A stretch of DNA of 64,000 bases. Source: Lunularia cruciata (Eukaryota > Streptophyta > Marchantiopsida > Lunulariales > Lunulariaceae). This document shows positions 24,261 through 34,966 of the stretch, piece by piece. The translations under genes and the position numbers were made by a program. The stretch covers positions 57,626,593 to 57,690,592 of the forward strand of contig OX419759.1 of NCBI GenBank assembly GCA_948567375.1, given 5' to 3'. The number at the start of each line of letters is the position of its first letter. Positions within the stretch are counted from its first letter, which is position 1. The notes below the pieces were generated by a model. That model saw only the letters and a program-made list of their open reading frames with translations. It was not told where the DNA came from and made no database searches.

Positions 24261-25520
24261 GGGGAAGTTGCCCTCTGCTCCGGGTCTAGCCCCTCAAGAC
24301 AATGGCAAGTATGCAGATTATGATATTTTGCCGCATACCTTGTACTTTGCATTGCCATTAAATGGTCTAACTCTTCATCAAGAAAATAATCATTGACTTC
24401 CAAGTCTTGGTCTTGAGTTTCCAACCTAGATAGGAAGTCCGCATTCAAATGTGAAGCTCCCTTCCTTACTTGTATAGTGTATGTGAATTCTTGTAACAAC
24501 AAGATCCATCTTGCAATGCGCCCGGGCAAATCCGCCTTCTTGACCAGATGTTGCAACGCATAATGGTCAACATAGAAGACAAACTTGTATCCAAACAAGG
24601 TAGTGGCAAAACTTCTTGCAGGTGTACACCATTCCAAAGTGCTTCTCTTTCAATAGTCAAATTATTCTTTTTTGAAACTGAAAGATATCAACTAGCATAA
24701 CAAATCAGGTAGTCCTTCTTCTTCTTGTCTTTCTAACTTAAGATGACTCCGATTGCCATGGATGAAGTGTCCACATACACATGAAAAGGGGCATCCCAAT
24801 TCAAGTCCCTCATAACTAGCACTTCAACCAATTTCTTCTTCAATACTTGGAAAGATTCTTTTTGTTCTACTTCACACAAATAGTCTTTGGAGTTTTTCAG
24901 AAGCTTTGTTAAGAATGTAGCAAGCACCATGTAATTTAACACAAAGCAATTGTAGTATTTGAAATATCCCAAGGAGGCTCTAAATGTTCCCAAATGTTTT
25001 TAGGAGATTCAAAAGCTAAGATAAGTTTCATCTTCTTGACATTGGCTTCAATACCTTGGCTTGACACTCGATTCCCCAAAAGAATTCCTTCATTGCAAAG
25101 AAGCATTTCTCCAAGTGTAATGACAAACTGGAAAAATGACACCTTTCAAAAGTTTGGCAAAGGTAATCCGAATGTACTTCTCTTTGCCCAAACACACAAA
25201 AACCATCAATGAAGACTCCACAATTTGCACAAAAAATCTTTGAAGATTGCATTCATCATCCATTGGAAAGTAGTGGGAGCATTACACAACCTGAAGGGCA
25301 TTTGATTGTAAGCAAACATGCTCCAACAGGCAGTGAATGTAGTTTTGTCCTTGTCTTCTTCTTGAATGGATACTTGATTATACCCTAAAAATCCATCAAG
25401 AAAATTGCAACAAGGATGACCAACTACTTGGTCCAAAATTGTATGTGTGAAATGCAAGGGATGATGATCCTTCCTTGTGACTGCATTCAACTTGCAAAAA
25501 TCTTGGCACACTCAAATCTT
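24257..25520 (-). pseudogene. Reverse transcriptase and RNase H of element B
   Basis: RT motifs include CQDFCKLNAVTRKDHHPL (about 25500), FLDGFLGYNQVSI (about 25400) and AYNQMPFRLCNAPTTFQ (about 25300). The region around the expected FIDDF catalytic box (about 25220) is out of frame, and the neighbouring sequence reads FIDGFCVFG. The second catalytic Asp is therefore replaced by Gly and the enzyme is dead. RNase H parts include AIGVILS (about 24740) and YVDHYALQHLVKKADL (about 24560). Confidence 0.75.
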
Positions 25521-25639
25521 CTCAGTCTTCTTCTTTGGGACAATGACAATGGGGGAGACCTACTCACTGCTTAAGACGAGAAATATTCCTCCAGCCCCTA
25601 AGTACTTGTCAATTTCATCTTTCACTAATAACAAGTACT

Positions 25640-26990
25640 TCGGGTTCAAGCGGTATTGTCTTTGGCAAACCGGAACTGCACTTTCAACCAGATCAATCCG
25701 ATGTTCTCCAAATTGGTGTGAATACCTAGCATTTGATCAATAGACCAGGCAAATACATCTTGGTACTTTATAAACAGGGCAATGTATCTTGCCAACTCCT
25801 CCAAAGTGACTATCTTCAAAGTCTTCAAAAAATTTCCTTCAGTCAAGACTACATCTTGATAGTCATTGAGTTTAATGACTCCTTCAACCTGACTGACTTA
25901 GCTTAACCTGAGTTGAACTGTAGTCAAACCTCCTTCCAAATTGTGTTCACCCAAGGTGATGTCATTTGGATCTTTGTCTTCTACATCCACGTCATAGCAT
26001 TCCAAGTAATTAACTTGGACTTCATCTTCGGAGTTGTTTGAAGACAAAGATGATGAATCTTTGGATTCATCTTTGTCTTTTGACTAAGTTGTTTCCCCAA
26101 GGTGTGGAACCTTTGTCCAACTCATAGTTACCAACTTCTGATCTTCTGATGAGATGTCCTTGAACCTTAACTTTTGTTGGTGCCAATCTACAATAACTTG
26201 AACATTGTACAACTAGGGTCTACCAATCAACAACAAGTAACCAATTTTAGTTACTAGTTGCAACACAATGTAGTTTAACTTGAAGAGCATCCCTCCAATG
26301 ATTGTAGTAATATTTGATAGCATGCCCAAAGGCCATCTCCTGGTTTGATCAACAAATTTCAGAATTTGGGGTATTGGCTCAAACGTAGTAAACCCCAATC
26401 AATGTGTAGTGTCTTCTGTCATGACATTCACACCCGACTCCTAATCAATATGTATGGATGTGATCTTACAGTGTGTGATCTCTACATCCACTTTGGGAGA
26501 TCCGAAATCTTCTTGTTCAATATGATAGATTGTGGGCAAGTCTTTCTTAGTCATCGCCGTTACTTTCTTGAGAGCTACACTCAATTTCATCATGTACAGT
26601 TTGTTGACCTCCCACAATTTCTTGCATGTGACACTAACATTCTTAGATGCCAAACTTGCCACAATATTGTATTGAGGTACTCCTCCCAACTTCACCTTCT
26701 TCACCTTTGTCTTCGGGTTTGAAGTCTCTCCCCGTTCAAAATGGACTTTGGGGCGCTTCAAGATGGTGATTGGAGTACAGGTGGTCTTGACCCAAAGTTC
26801 TTTGGGTTTGCCACCTCACCTTCAATCAGATCCTTCACTTTGGATCTGATGTCCGCCGGAAACACAAGGCTTCATCTTTGTATCCTCCTCCAAACTCATT
26901 ACTCAAGTTCTATGTACTGCTTCCTTGATTTCTTTCTGCAAAGCTTTAGCTAGAATATTTTCCTCCTTGGCAGAAACAATAGCTTTTGGG
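25640..26990 (-). pseudogene. Protease region and gag end of element B
   Basis: From about 26760 to 26210 the translation parallels the protease region of element C: KLGGVPQYNIVA, then a region matching TEGIAHRLGYTTFEP, PQILKFVDQTRRWPLGML and GYLLLIGRP. Between 26200 and 25640 lies the acidic linker before RT. Several stops occur. The sequence stops abruptly at 26993, inside the gag-protease linker, at the start of the LTR of element D. Confidence 0.7.
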
Positions 26991-26993
26991 CAG

Positions 26994-27468
26994 TGTTGTG
27001 GTTTGCATAGCCCGTAAAAAATTCTATAAAGTAAAAAGTATATTTTTATCTCCACATTAGTGGGGTAGCTTGTTTGCTAGATCTAACGGATGAGATGTTG
27101 CTAGGTGAGCAATCTTTGTACATGTATGGGATTGGCCACATGGGTTATAATCTTATCATGTTTGAGGGCTCTAATGAATAAAGATGAGGGCAAGTGGAGA
27201 GACTAGGGAGTGTTTTAGTTGAGGATTCTCAAGGGAAGAAGGACATTAGGAGTGAGAGTTGTAGCAGTGCATGAGTAGTAGAACATTAGAGGAAGCATTT
27301 TAGCATGAGATGTCCTATGCTCTTGATCTGCCACTCTTGAATCCTTTTCTCATCAAGCTTCAAATTTTGCACTGTGACGCCTTATGGGACTGGTTGGTGG
27401 CACATTTAAGGCAATTTTCATGGAGTCAATGATGGGAAACTTGGATCTTATCCTCCTTTCGGTGCTTA
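26994..27468 (+). repeat. 5' LTR part of element D
   Basis: It begins TGTTGTGGTTTGCATAGCCC at 26994. Its first 250 bases match 49536-49776, which follows the integrase and purine tract of element D and so is the 3' LTR. Orientation and order fit a 5' LTR cut at 27468 by insertion of element C, whose target duplication GCTTA is at 27464-27468. The rest of this LTR should start at 41204. Confidence 0.78.
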
Positions 27469-28139
27469 TGTGACAACTCGGCAAATATCACTTTTTTGGT
27501 AATTGGGTAAGTAAAGTTTGTTCCCATAGATATACGATTCAGAATTGGTCAAATACAAAGTCAAAAGTCACAATATAGTTCTTCTTGATTTCTTCTTTAA
27601 TCTCTTAGGTAGAAACTACACCCAGATTAGAGTAACAAGCTCATAATCTTGACAACTTGTCACAAATACACACACACATAATCACATCATAGCAAATTCT
27701 GTCCAAACAACTCCTGATTGTGATGATTCAGATTCTCCCAAAGACGGCACTTCATTGCAAAGAGAAATTTTGCCTCAAAATTGTGTTCCACCCCTCCACT
27801 GAAGGCACAACTTCCTCGATCAAAATTGCTTCACATCAACTTCGTGCTGCACTCACAAATGCAGAATACTATCAACACTACAATTCCTCTCACATCTGTC
27901 CATGCATTGCTCCGATGCACTTCACTCAGGATCAAACACACAAAATGAAGATCAAGGCTACAGAATCCAACATCCACAAACACATTGACTTGCTCTTTGG
28001 AATTCTCCACACACCCACAACCACAAACATGGAATTGACAATCGGAATTAAGCTCAAGCGACAAGCACTGAGAACAGCACTTTGCTTTATCTATCTTCAG
28101 AAATATGAATACTGAACAATATTGTACTACAAATGCTCC

Positions 28140-28148
28140 CCTTAAATA
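28140..28148 (-). promoter_or_regulatory. TATA box in 3' LTR of element C
   Basis: TATTTAAGG on the - strand. It is conserved in position in the family's other LTRs (for example TATTTAAAG near 11320 and 17415). It lies about 120 bp after the stop of the LTR-borne frame, placing that frame in U3. Confidence 0.6.
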
Positions 28149-28268
28149 CTGAAGCAAACGGCAATTCTTCCTACCTACGCACCGCTTCCTAACATCTCTT
28201 CCTACCTGCAAATCCCAATGGACAATCTATCTCTTCATATCTGCCTCTTCCTATCTCAAAATTGACAC

Positions 28269-31214
28269 TTATCCCGATCCGATGTCTACCTCATCATTGG
28301 CTTCCAAACCCAATGATCTTCCTACTACTTCTCCTTCTTCGGGTATAGCTAATTCTACCAATTCCTTCACTAATTCTATCACTACTACACTAGGAACTAC
28401 AATTGCACTAAGGAGTGGCTTATCTAACTCTTTATCTCCTAACCCACTCTTCTCTAATGTGTCACATAATAAGTCCAATGACACCTGAATTCCTACTTCT
28501 GCAACATCGGGTTTCTTCTCCACTGTCACACTATTCCAAATCTTCTCTAACTCCAAATTGACTAAATCTAATCTAAGACTAACATTGTTTTCTACTTCTA
28601 ACATCTTCCGATCTACACGCTCTCTCAATCAAATCAGCAACGTGTTCATGTCCACATCCTTGGCTTTTCTCTTTTGAGTTTCCTACACAAGCAACTTCAA
28701 CCCATGTAGGCGGCCTTCTTCCAATCTCCCTTCAGCCTCTATGCTTAGAATTGCTCTCAATTTCCCCGCAACTTCTCCCACTGATTCCCATGCATATCCT
28801 TGAGAGCGCTCTACCTTCAATTCTTCTCGATACATCTTCAGCTCATCTTCGTACTCCACAGCGAGCATCTTCTTCTCTCCTGCATACTACGTGCTCTGCA
28901 ATTCTGCGCTTTTGACGAGCTCTCATAATTTTTCCTCTTCTTCCTGCCTGGCTGCTAACTCCCTCTGCCATGCTTGATCCTTCTCCGCTGCACTCTTCTT
29001 CAAGCCATCCAACTCCTGCTCCATTACGATGGTCATTGCCTTCAAATGAACATTTTTGATGTGCACATCACTCACTTCCTCCTTCATCTTGCTCAGCCAC
29101 ATTGCCTGTTCCTTTAATTCTCCGGCTTGCCTTTGCAGTTCTTTTTCTTTAACCTCGCAGCTTTCTTGTAACATTGTGAAAGTCTTCTTCTTCAAGACTT
29201 CCTCCCTCTAAAGTTCTTCCATTTCTTCACTTCTTTGGACTTGTTGCTCCTGCAACCCCTTCACTTCACTCAACAAATGCATCACTACCTGCAACTCATT
29301 CATCCCCTTCCTACGATCTTGGAGAATTACTTTCCGATGCTCCTTCAGTAGCTCCAGCAATGGTGTGACCACTTTTGTCAAATCAGATATCCCACCGAAG
29401 TTTTCTTCATCTTTGTTGCCGTCTTCATCTTGAGTCTTCACCTCCTTCATTGGCTCCTTCATCCCAAATTGCGATCTTTGTATCTTCAGAGACATTGTTT
29501 CTATACTTTCTTCTTCTTTACCTATTGAACTTGGCCCCGCTGGATACTCCTCCTTCTCCTCTGGTCTTGGCTTGTTCACCACCATAGCTACACAGTGCCT
29601 CGTTGTTCTAGGTTCTCTGTCCACCATCGCGTGACAAGCTTCACTGACCGCCACCAATTGCTGAACTTCTGGTTCCTTGTCGCTATCACTTCCGGACTCC
29701 TCACTTTTTAAGGTGAGCTCCTCTTCTTTGGATTCCTCCTCTTGCAACTCGGTTTCTTCCTCGGACTCTAATCTCAATGATGCTTCTCTCACCATCTTTG
29801 TATTCTTCATAATCAGTCTTTGAGTCTTCCTTTGAGTGGGAGGTGACTTTGCTTCTTCGGGTTTGCCGCGTTTCTTCGTCTTTGGACTGGTGACTTCTTC
29901 GACCTTCCACTATCGGGTCTTCAAGAAATACTCATTGTTGGCTCATATACGTAGCATATACTGGTGCTCTTCTTTGTCCGCTTCCCATTGTAAGTCAGGA
30001 TGAACATGAGACACCATGTGATGACGCTCCTCTACTGTCAGGAGGTTCAACCCAAAGTAGAAGTGTGCTACGAATGGTGCAAAATAATGCGGCGGAGAAC
30101 CTGTTTGCCAATTGATCACCATTTGCCTCGTTCAGTGGTGAAAGCACTTTGCCCAATTCACCAGAACTCCTACAAACATTTGGTGGAAGAAGATAGCTTG
30201 CTGCATGTTCAGATACATTGTTCATTCTAGCTTGAACATGTCCATCATCGCCCCCACAATACTTCTCCAAATCGGGTCCCAATAGTACTCCACCTTGTAT
30301 CCATTCATTGTTCTTGAAGTGAAAAACGAGTTGCAAATTTCCGCCGTCTCTTTTGCAGCATCACACTTCCGATAGAAGGTGATCCCCATCAGCTCTTGCT
30401 TCTCTCCCCAATACTAACCTCCAATCCCACTCAGTCCATCAAGATGGATTTCCTCTCTTCCCTTCCACCTCGGGATTTATTGTAATTTCAGTTTGTCATC
30501 ACAATTACCTGCCAGTAATTGTGATGACAAACAGAAATCAGGATTTATTGTGATTTCCCTTCCTCACAATTACTGGCCGCTATTTTTGCCATCACTCTCG
30601 GGAAACTAAAATTCCAGTTCCATGCTAAGAAGGTAATACGAAGTCTAGTCAAGACTTCAATTCTAGCTACTACATCTAATCTTCAAATTGCAAAACTTCG
30701 CACCGCCAGCGCATTGGCCACCTTCTTTGCCATAATCTGCTCTCTCGTTCTATGATGCTGAAAGATGATGCCCTCTCCTGGACGAGACACTCTAACTCCC
30801 TCGGGATTGCGGAAAATTTCACTCTCAATGGGCTTTTGGACATGCATTACTGCAGGACGACTACTCAAAGGGATTGGAAATTTACTTGGCATATTCAACT
30901 TGTCCTTGCACAGTCACAATCTTATATTACCCCAAATTGCAATCATTCTTTAGTCAATTTCAAATTCAACCTTCTCTCTTCGGCATGTTGATCCCGGTCA
31001 CTATCAAGACATGCTTCTTTTGCCTTTGCCGTTTCTTGAAGTTTACTTTCTTGCCATGTACTAAGGTTGTTAAATGGTCTTCGTATCTTTTGCACCTTCC
31101 AGCCCAAAGATGGTGCTCTTTTGACTTTTTCTATTGTACTCTTCTTCCAAGTACCTCCATCATCAGATTTGATGTTGTCTTCTTTGGATGTCCTCCAAAG
31201 TTACTTTCGTCCAT
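28269..31214 (-). pseudogene. LTR-borne reading frame, copy in 3' LTR of element C
   Basis: The first ATG (31214) lies 82 bp inside the LTR and reads MDESNFGGHPKKTT. It is in phase with the last block, and the total span of 2946 nt is 982 codons, but there are stops and compensating frame changes. Order: basic N-terminus with KKVNFKKRQRQKKH (about 31070); RVSRPGEGIIF and AKKVANALAV (about 30780-30690); an F/H/W-rich core (about 30200-29990); an acidic stretch with EEETELQEEESKEEELTL (about 29760); a coiled coil (about 29280-28690); and RVDRKMLEVENNVSLRLDL (about 28620). Family unknown. Position is like an env-like or nef-like accessory gene. Confidence 0.7.
30471..30560 (-). repeat. Hairpin insertion present in one LTR only
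   Basis: gtttgtcatcacaattac (30491-30508) and its exact reverse complement (30515-30532) form an 18-bp perfect stem with a 6-base loop. A ggatttattgt-atttc motif occurs on both sides (about 30472 and 30541). The corresponding place in the 5' LTR (about 40450) lacks the hairpin. Confidence 0.8.
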
Positions 31215-31295
31215 TCTTCATCCGCAATTCGACTTCCAGTGCTTACTTCTTCTCTTAAACACTAATAAATAGGAAAAAAAAATGTGGGTACCACA

Positions 31296-31310
31296 AACTC
31301 CCTCCCTCAA
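31296..31310 (-). other. Polypurine tract of element C
   Basis: On the - strand the sequence reads tttgagggagggagtt, directly followed by the 3' LTR start TGTGG. Purine tracts here prime plus-strand DNA synthesis. The same arrangement occurs in element B at 22971-22985. Confidence 0.85.
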
Positions 31311-32705
31311 ATGTGAGCGTCCCCACGAACACCAACAACCGGGTTTTTATACAAAGTCGGGTTCAGGGTCCAATATTTTCTAACCCTCCAACCGTTGACA
31401 TGAGTTGCAAAAGGATTGCCGTCCAAGTCTGCTAGTTGAATAGAACCATTAACATATATGTGCATCACATGATACGGCCCCATCCACCTCAGATGTAATT
31501 TTCCTGGAAAAGATATGCAGCAATTATCATATAACAATACCAAGTCTCCCTCCTGAACAGCTATAGATTTGATTTTTTTATCGTGCTTGACCTTCCGTTG
31601 TTCTTGAATTTCCTTTGTAGTTTGCATTGCATCGTCCCTTTTCTCTTCCAACCACATCAATTGATGGATCCAAAGATCTTGGCTTTCTTCCTCCGACCAA
31701 CGTTCTTCACAAAGTATTCTATATGTCGGTACTTCAAATTCAATTGGTAATATGGGATGCAATCCGTATGTCAGGAAGTAAGGAGTTTGCTTGGTAGTAA
31801 TCTTTTTAGTTGTTCGATATGCCCACAATGCTACAGGTAACTTTGTATCCCAGTCATAGGCATAATTGACTGTCACCTTATTCAAAATTTTGCACAACAA
31901 TCCATTGGCCTTCTCCGTTAGTCCATTTGCTTTTGGGTTGTAAGGCATGGTCTTCCCATGTTTAATGTGGAAGTATTTGGTTAACACTTCCACCATTGAG
32001 TTCAAAAAATGAGTTCCCCTATCACTGACCAATTCCAGAGGACACCCATAACAGGAGATGATGTTTTGGAAGAAAAATTCTGCCACTGTCTCTGCATCAT
32101 CTCTTCATGTTGCCTATGCTTCCACCATTTTGGTGGCATAATCGGTACATACTAGGATGTACCTCTTTCTTGTGACACGGGTTACTGGTTGAATAGGACC
32201 CACAAAATCAATACCCCATTTCTCAAATGGGGCCGGGGGCAAAATTAGTTTCAAAGGCCATTGGGAAGTCACTGTTTGTTTCCCTATTCTTTGACAAGCA
32301 TCACAACTTTGAATATGGGCATGAGTATCTTTATACATCGTAGGCCACCAAAAGAATTTTCTTCACCATATTTTTCAGGGCATAGTGTCCCCTCGATGCT
32401 TTCAAGTGTACGGATTCGATGACTCCTCTGACTTTGTATGCTTCCAGATATCTACGAAGTACTTCATCTTTGCCCATTTCAAACAAAATGTTGTGTTTGA
32501 ATTGGTACGGTCCCATTTTCCGGAGGAAGACTGCCCTTTGTTCCGGGTCTAGCCCCTCAAGACAATGGCATGTATGCAAATAGTGATATTTAGCCGCATA
32601 TTGCGTACTTCGAATAGCCATTAAATGATATAGCTCTTCATTAGGAAACCGATCATTGATTTCCAAATCTTGGTCCTGAGTTTCTAACCTGGATAAGAAG
32701 TCCAC
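31307..32705 (-). pseudogene. RNase H end and integrase of element C
   Basis: After the RNase H tail (VDFLSRLETQDQDLE, about 32690) comes the HHCC zinc domain, with RGHYALKN and CDACQRIGKQ (about 32390-32290). The core follows with FEKWGIDFVGPIQPV (first D, about 32210), LVSDRGTHF (second D, about 32030) and NPKANGLTEKANG (the E, about 31930), all intact. The C-terminal domain has GDLVLLYDN and a KLHLRWMGPYHV segment (about 31560-31470), typical of a gypsy integrase tail. No chromodomain is seen. Frame changes near 32340 and a stop near 32115 break the polyprotein. Confidence 0.85.
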
Positions 32706-33776
32706 ATTTGAATGCGAAGCTCCCTTCCTTACTTGTACAGTGCATGTGAATTCCTATAACAACAAGATCCATCATGCAATTTGCCCAGACAAATCTGCCT
32801 TCTTGACCAAGTGTTGTAATGCATAATGGTCCACATAGAATACAAATTTGTATCCCAACAGGTAGTGGCAAAATTTCTTGCAAGCATACACCATTCCGAG
32901 TGCTTCTCATTCAGTCATCAAATAGTTCTTTTCTGAGACTGATAATTGTTGGCTGGCGTAATATACCGGGTAGTCCTTCTTCTTCTTGTCCTTCTGACTT
33001 AAGATGACACCTATGGCCATGGACAAAGTATCCACATACGCATGAAAAGGGACGTCCCAATTCAGGGCCCTCATAACTAGTGCTTCAACCAGCTTCTTCT
33101 TTAACACCTGGAAAGCTTCTTCTTGATTTGCTTCCCATAGATAGTCTTTGGATTTCTTCAGAAGCTTGGTAAGTGGTGCAGCAAGCACCGCATAATTTGA
33201 CACGAAGCATCTGTAGTATCTGACATGTCCCAAGAAGGCTCTCAGCTCCTGGATGTTCTTTGGGGATTCCAAAGCTGCGATTACTTTAACCTTCTTGACA
33301 TCGACTTCAATACCTTGGCTTGACACCCGATGCCCCAAAAGAATTCCCTCCTTCATTCCAAAGAAACATTTCTCCGGGTGTAATGACAAGCCATCAAAAT
33401 GACACCTTTCAAAAGTTTGGCAAAGGGAATCTAAATGTACATCTCTTTGCCCAAACACACAAAAATCATCAATGAAGACTTCCACAAATTTGCGCAGAAA
33501 ATCTTTGAAGATTGAATTCATCATCCGCTGGAGAGTAACAAGAGCATTACACAACCCAAAGGGCATTTGATTGTAAGCAAAAGTGCCCCAATCGGTCGTG
33601 AATGTGGTTTTATCCTTGTCCTCTTCTCGAATGGATACTTGATTGTACCCTAAAAATCCATCGAGAAAGCTATAACAAGGATGACCAGTTACTTGGTCCA
33701 GAATTATATCTGTAAATGGTAAAGGATGATGGTCTTTTTGAGTGATTGCATTCAATTTGCAAAAATCTTGGCACAC
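32653..33776 (-). pseudogene. Reverse transcriptase and RNase H of element C
   Basis: The open frame from 33776 to 32907 covers most of RT: DFCKLNAITQKDHHPLPF, FLDGFLGYNQVSI, FAYNQMPFGLCNALVT, the intact catalytic box VFIDDFCVFG (about 33470), GILLGHRVSSQGIEVD and LRAFLGHVRYYRCF. RNase H begins with VPFHAYVDTLSMAIGVILS (about 33030) and continues after a frame change with a DHYALQHLVKK-like segment near 32830. A stop precedes the first residue shown, in the RT N-terminus. This is the best-preserved RT in the window. Confidence 0.87.
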
Positions 33777-34025
33777 TCAAATTTTCCCCGTCTTCTTCTT
33801 TGGAACGATGACAATGGGGGAAACCCACTCACTGCTTAGAATAAGGAAAATTATTCTTGCCCCTAAGTACTTATCAATTTTGTCTTTCACCAAGAGGGAG
33901 TACTTCGGGTTCAGGCGGTATTGTCTTTGTCAAACCAGAACTGCACCTTCAACCAGATCAATCCGGTGCTCTCCAAATTATCATGGAATTCCCGGCATTT
34001 GATCAATAGACCAGGAAAATACATC

Positions 34026-34966
34026 CTAGAACTCTATAAACAGGGCAGTGTATCCTGCCAACTCCTCTACAGTGACTGTCTTTGAAATCTTTAAAATCTT
34101 TTCTTTAGTCAAGACCACATCTTGACAGTCATCGTGGTTAATGACACCTTCTACGTGACTTACTCGGCTTAATCCGAGACGTATTGCTGTCAAACCCCTT
34201 TCCTCCAAGTCTTGTTCACCCAAGGCGATGTCGTATGGGTCTTTGTCTTCAACCTCTACCTCATAACATTCCAGATAATTAACTTGGACATCATCTTCGG
34301 AGTCCTTGGAAGACGAAGACAATGAATCTTTGGACGTTCATCCCCGTCTTCTAACAAAGTAGTTTCCCCAAGGTGAGGAACCTTTGTCCAACTCACTATC
34401 ACCAGCTTTTGCTCTTTAGACGAGATGTCTTTAAATCTTAATTTTTGTTGGTGCCAATCCACCATGACCTAGGCACTATACAACCAAGGTCTTCCAATCA
34501 AGAGTGGGTAGCCAGTTTTGGTTACTGGTCTTAACACAATGTAATTTAATTTGAAGGGCACCCCTCCTATAATCATAGTAATATTCGATAGCATGCCTAA
34601 GGGCCATCTCCTGGTTTGATCAGCAAACTTCAGAATTCGGGGTGTTGGTTCAAATGTTGTGTACCCCAATCGATGTGCAATGCCTTCTGTCATGATATTC
34701 ACACCCGACCTCAACTCAATGGGTATGGATGTGATCATACAGCCTGCTATCTCCGCATCTACCTTGGGAGATCCCAAATCTTCTTGTTCAATACGATTAA
34801 ATTTGGGCAAGTCTTTCTTGGTCATCGCCCTTACTTTCTTGAGGGCTGAATTTAGCTGCTTTTTATATAGCTTGTTGTCCTCCCACAATTGTTTAAATGT
34901 GACATTTGCGCTTGTAGACGCCATATCTGCCACAATATTGTATTGTGGAACTCCTCCCAATTTCAC
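34026..34966 (-). pseudogene. Protease region and linker of element C
   Basis: The 34966-34469 frame holds KLGGVPQYNIVADMAST, an ITSIPIELRSGVNIMTEG region in the place of the protease active site, and the conserved tail GYPLLIGRPWLYSA. The canonical D-S/T-G motif is not visible. RSGVN may be a decayed form. The following acidic linker (about 34320-34026) leads to RT. The neighbours and tail motif support the assignment. Confidence 0.65.

Larger units (their letters stand above)
16730..26993 (-). mobile_element. Element B: truncated Athila/Tat-like element, - strand
   Basis: The 3' LTR occupies 16730-18137 and 21919-22970, split by solo LTR 2. It ends in the usual gggtaccaca at 22970, next to a polypurine tract (reverse complement of 22971-22985). 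Upstream on the - strand follow integrase, RNase H, RT, protease and the end of gag, each collinear with element C. At 26993 the element is cut by the LTR of element D (TGTTGTGG from 26994), so the 5' LTR and most of gag are absent. Confidence 0.82.
27469..31295 (-). repeat. 3' LTR of element C (3827 bp)
   Basis: On the - strand it begins TGTGGTACCCACA at 31295, right after the purine tract, and ends GAGTTGTCACA at 27469. It carries the LTR-borne reading frame (31214-28269), a TATA box (28148-28140) and about 650 bp of downstream R/U5 sequence. It has an extra hairpin insertion (about 30471-30560) that the 5' LTR lacks. This copy is the one that would be carried in genomic RNA with its reading frame. 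Confidence 0.9.
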
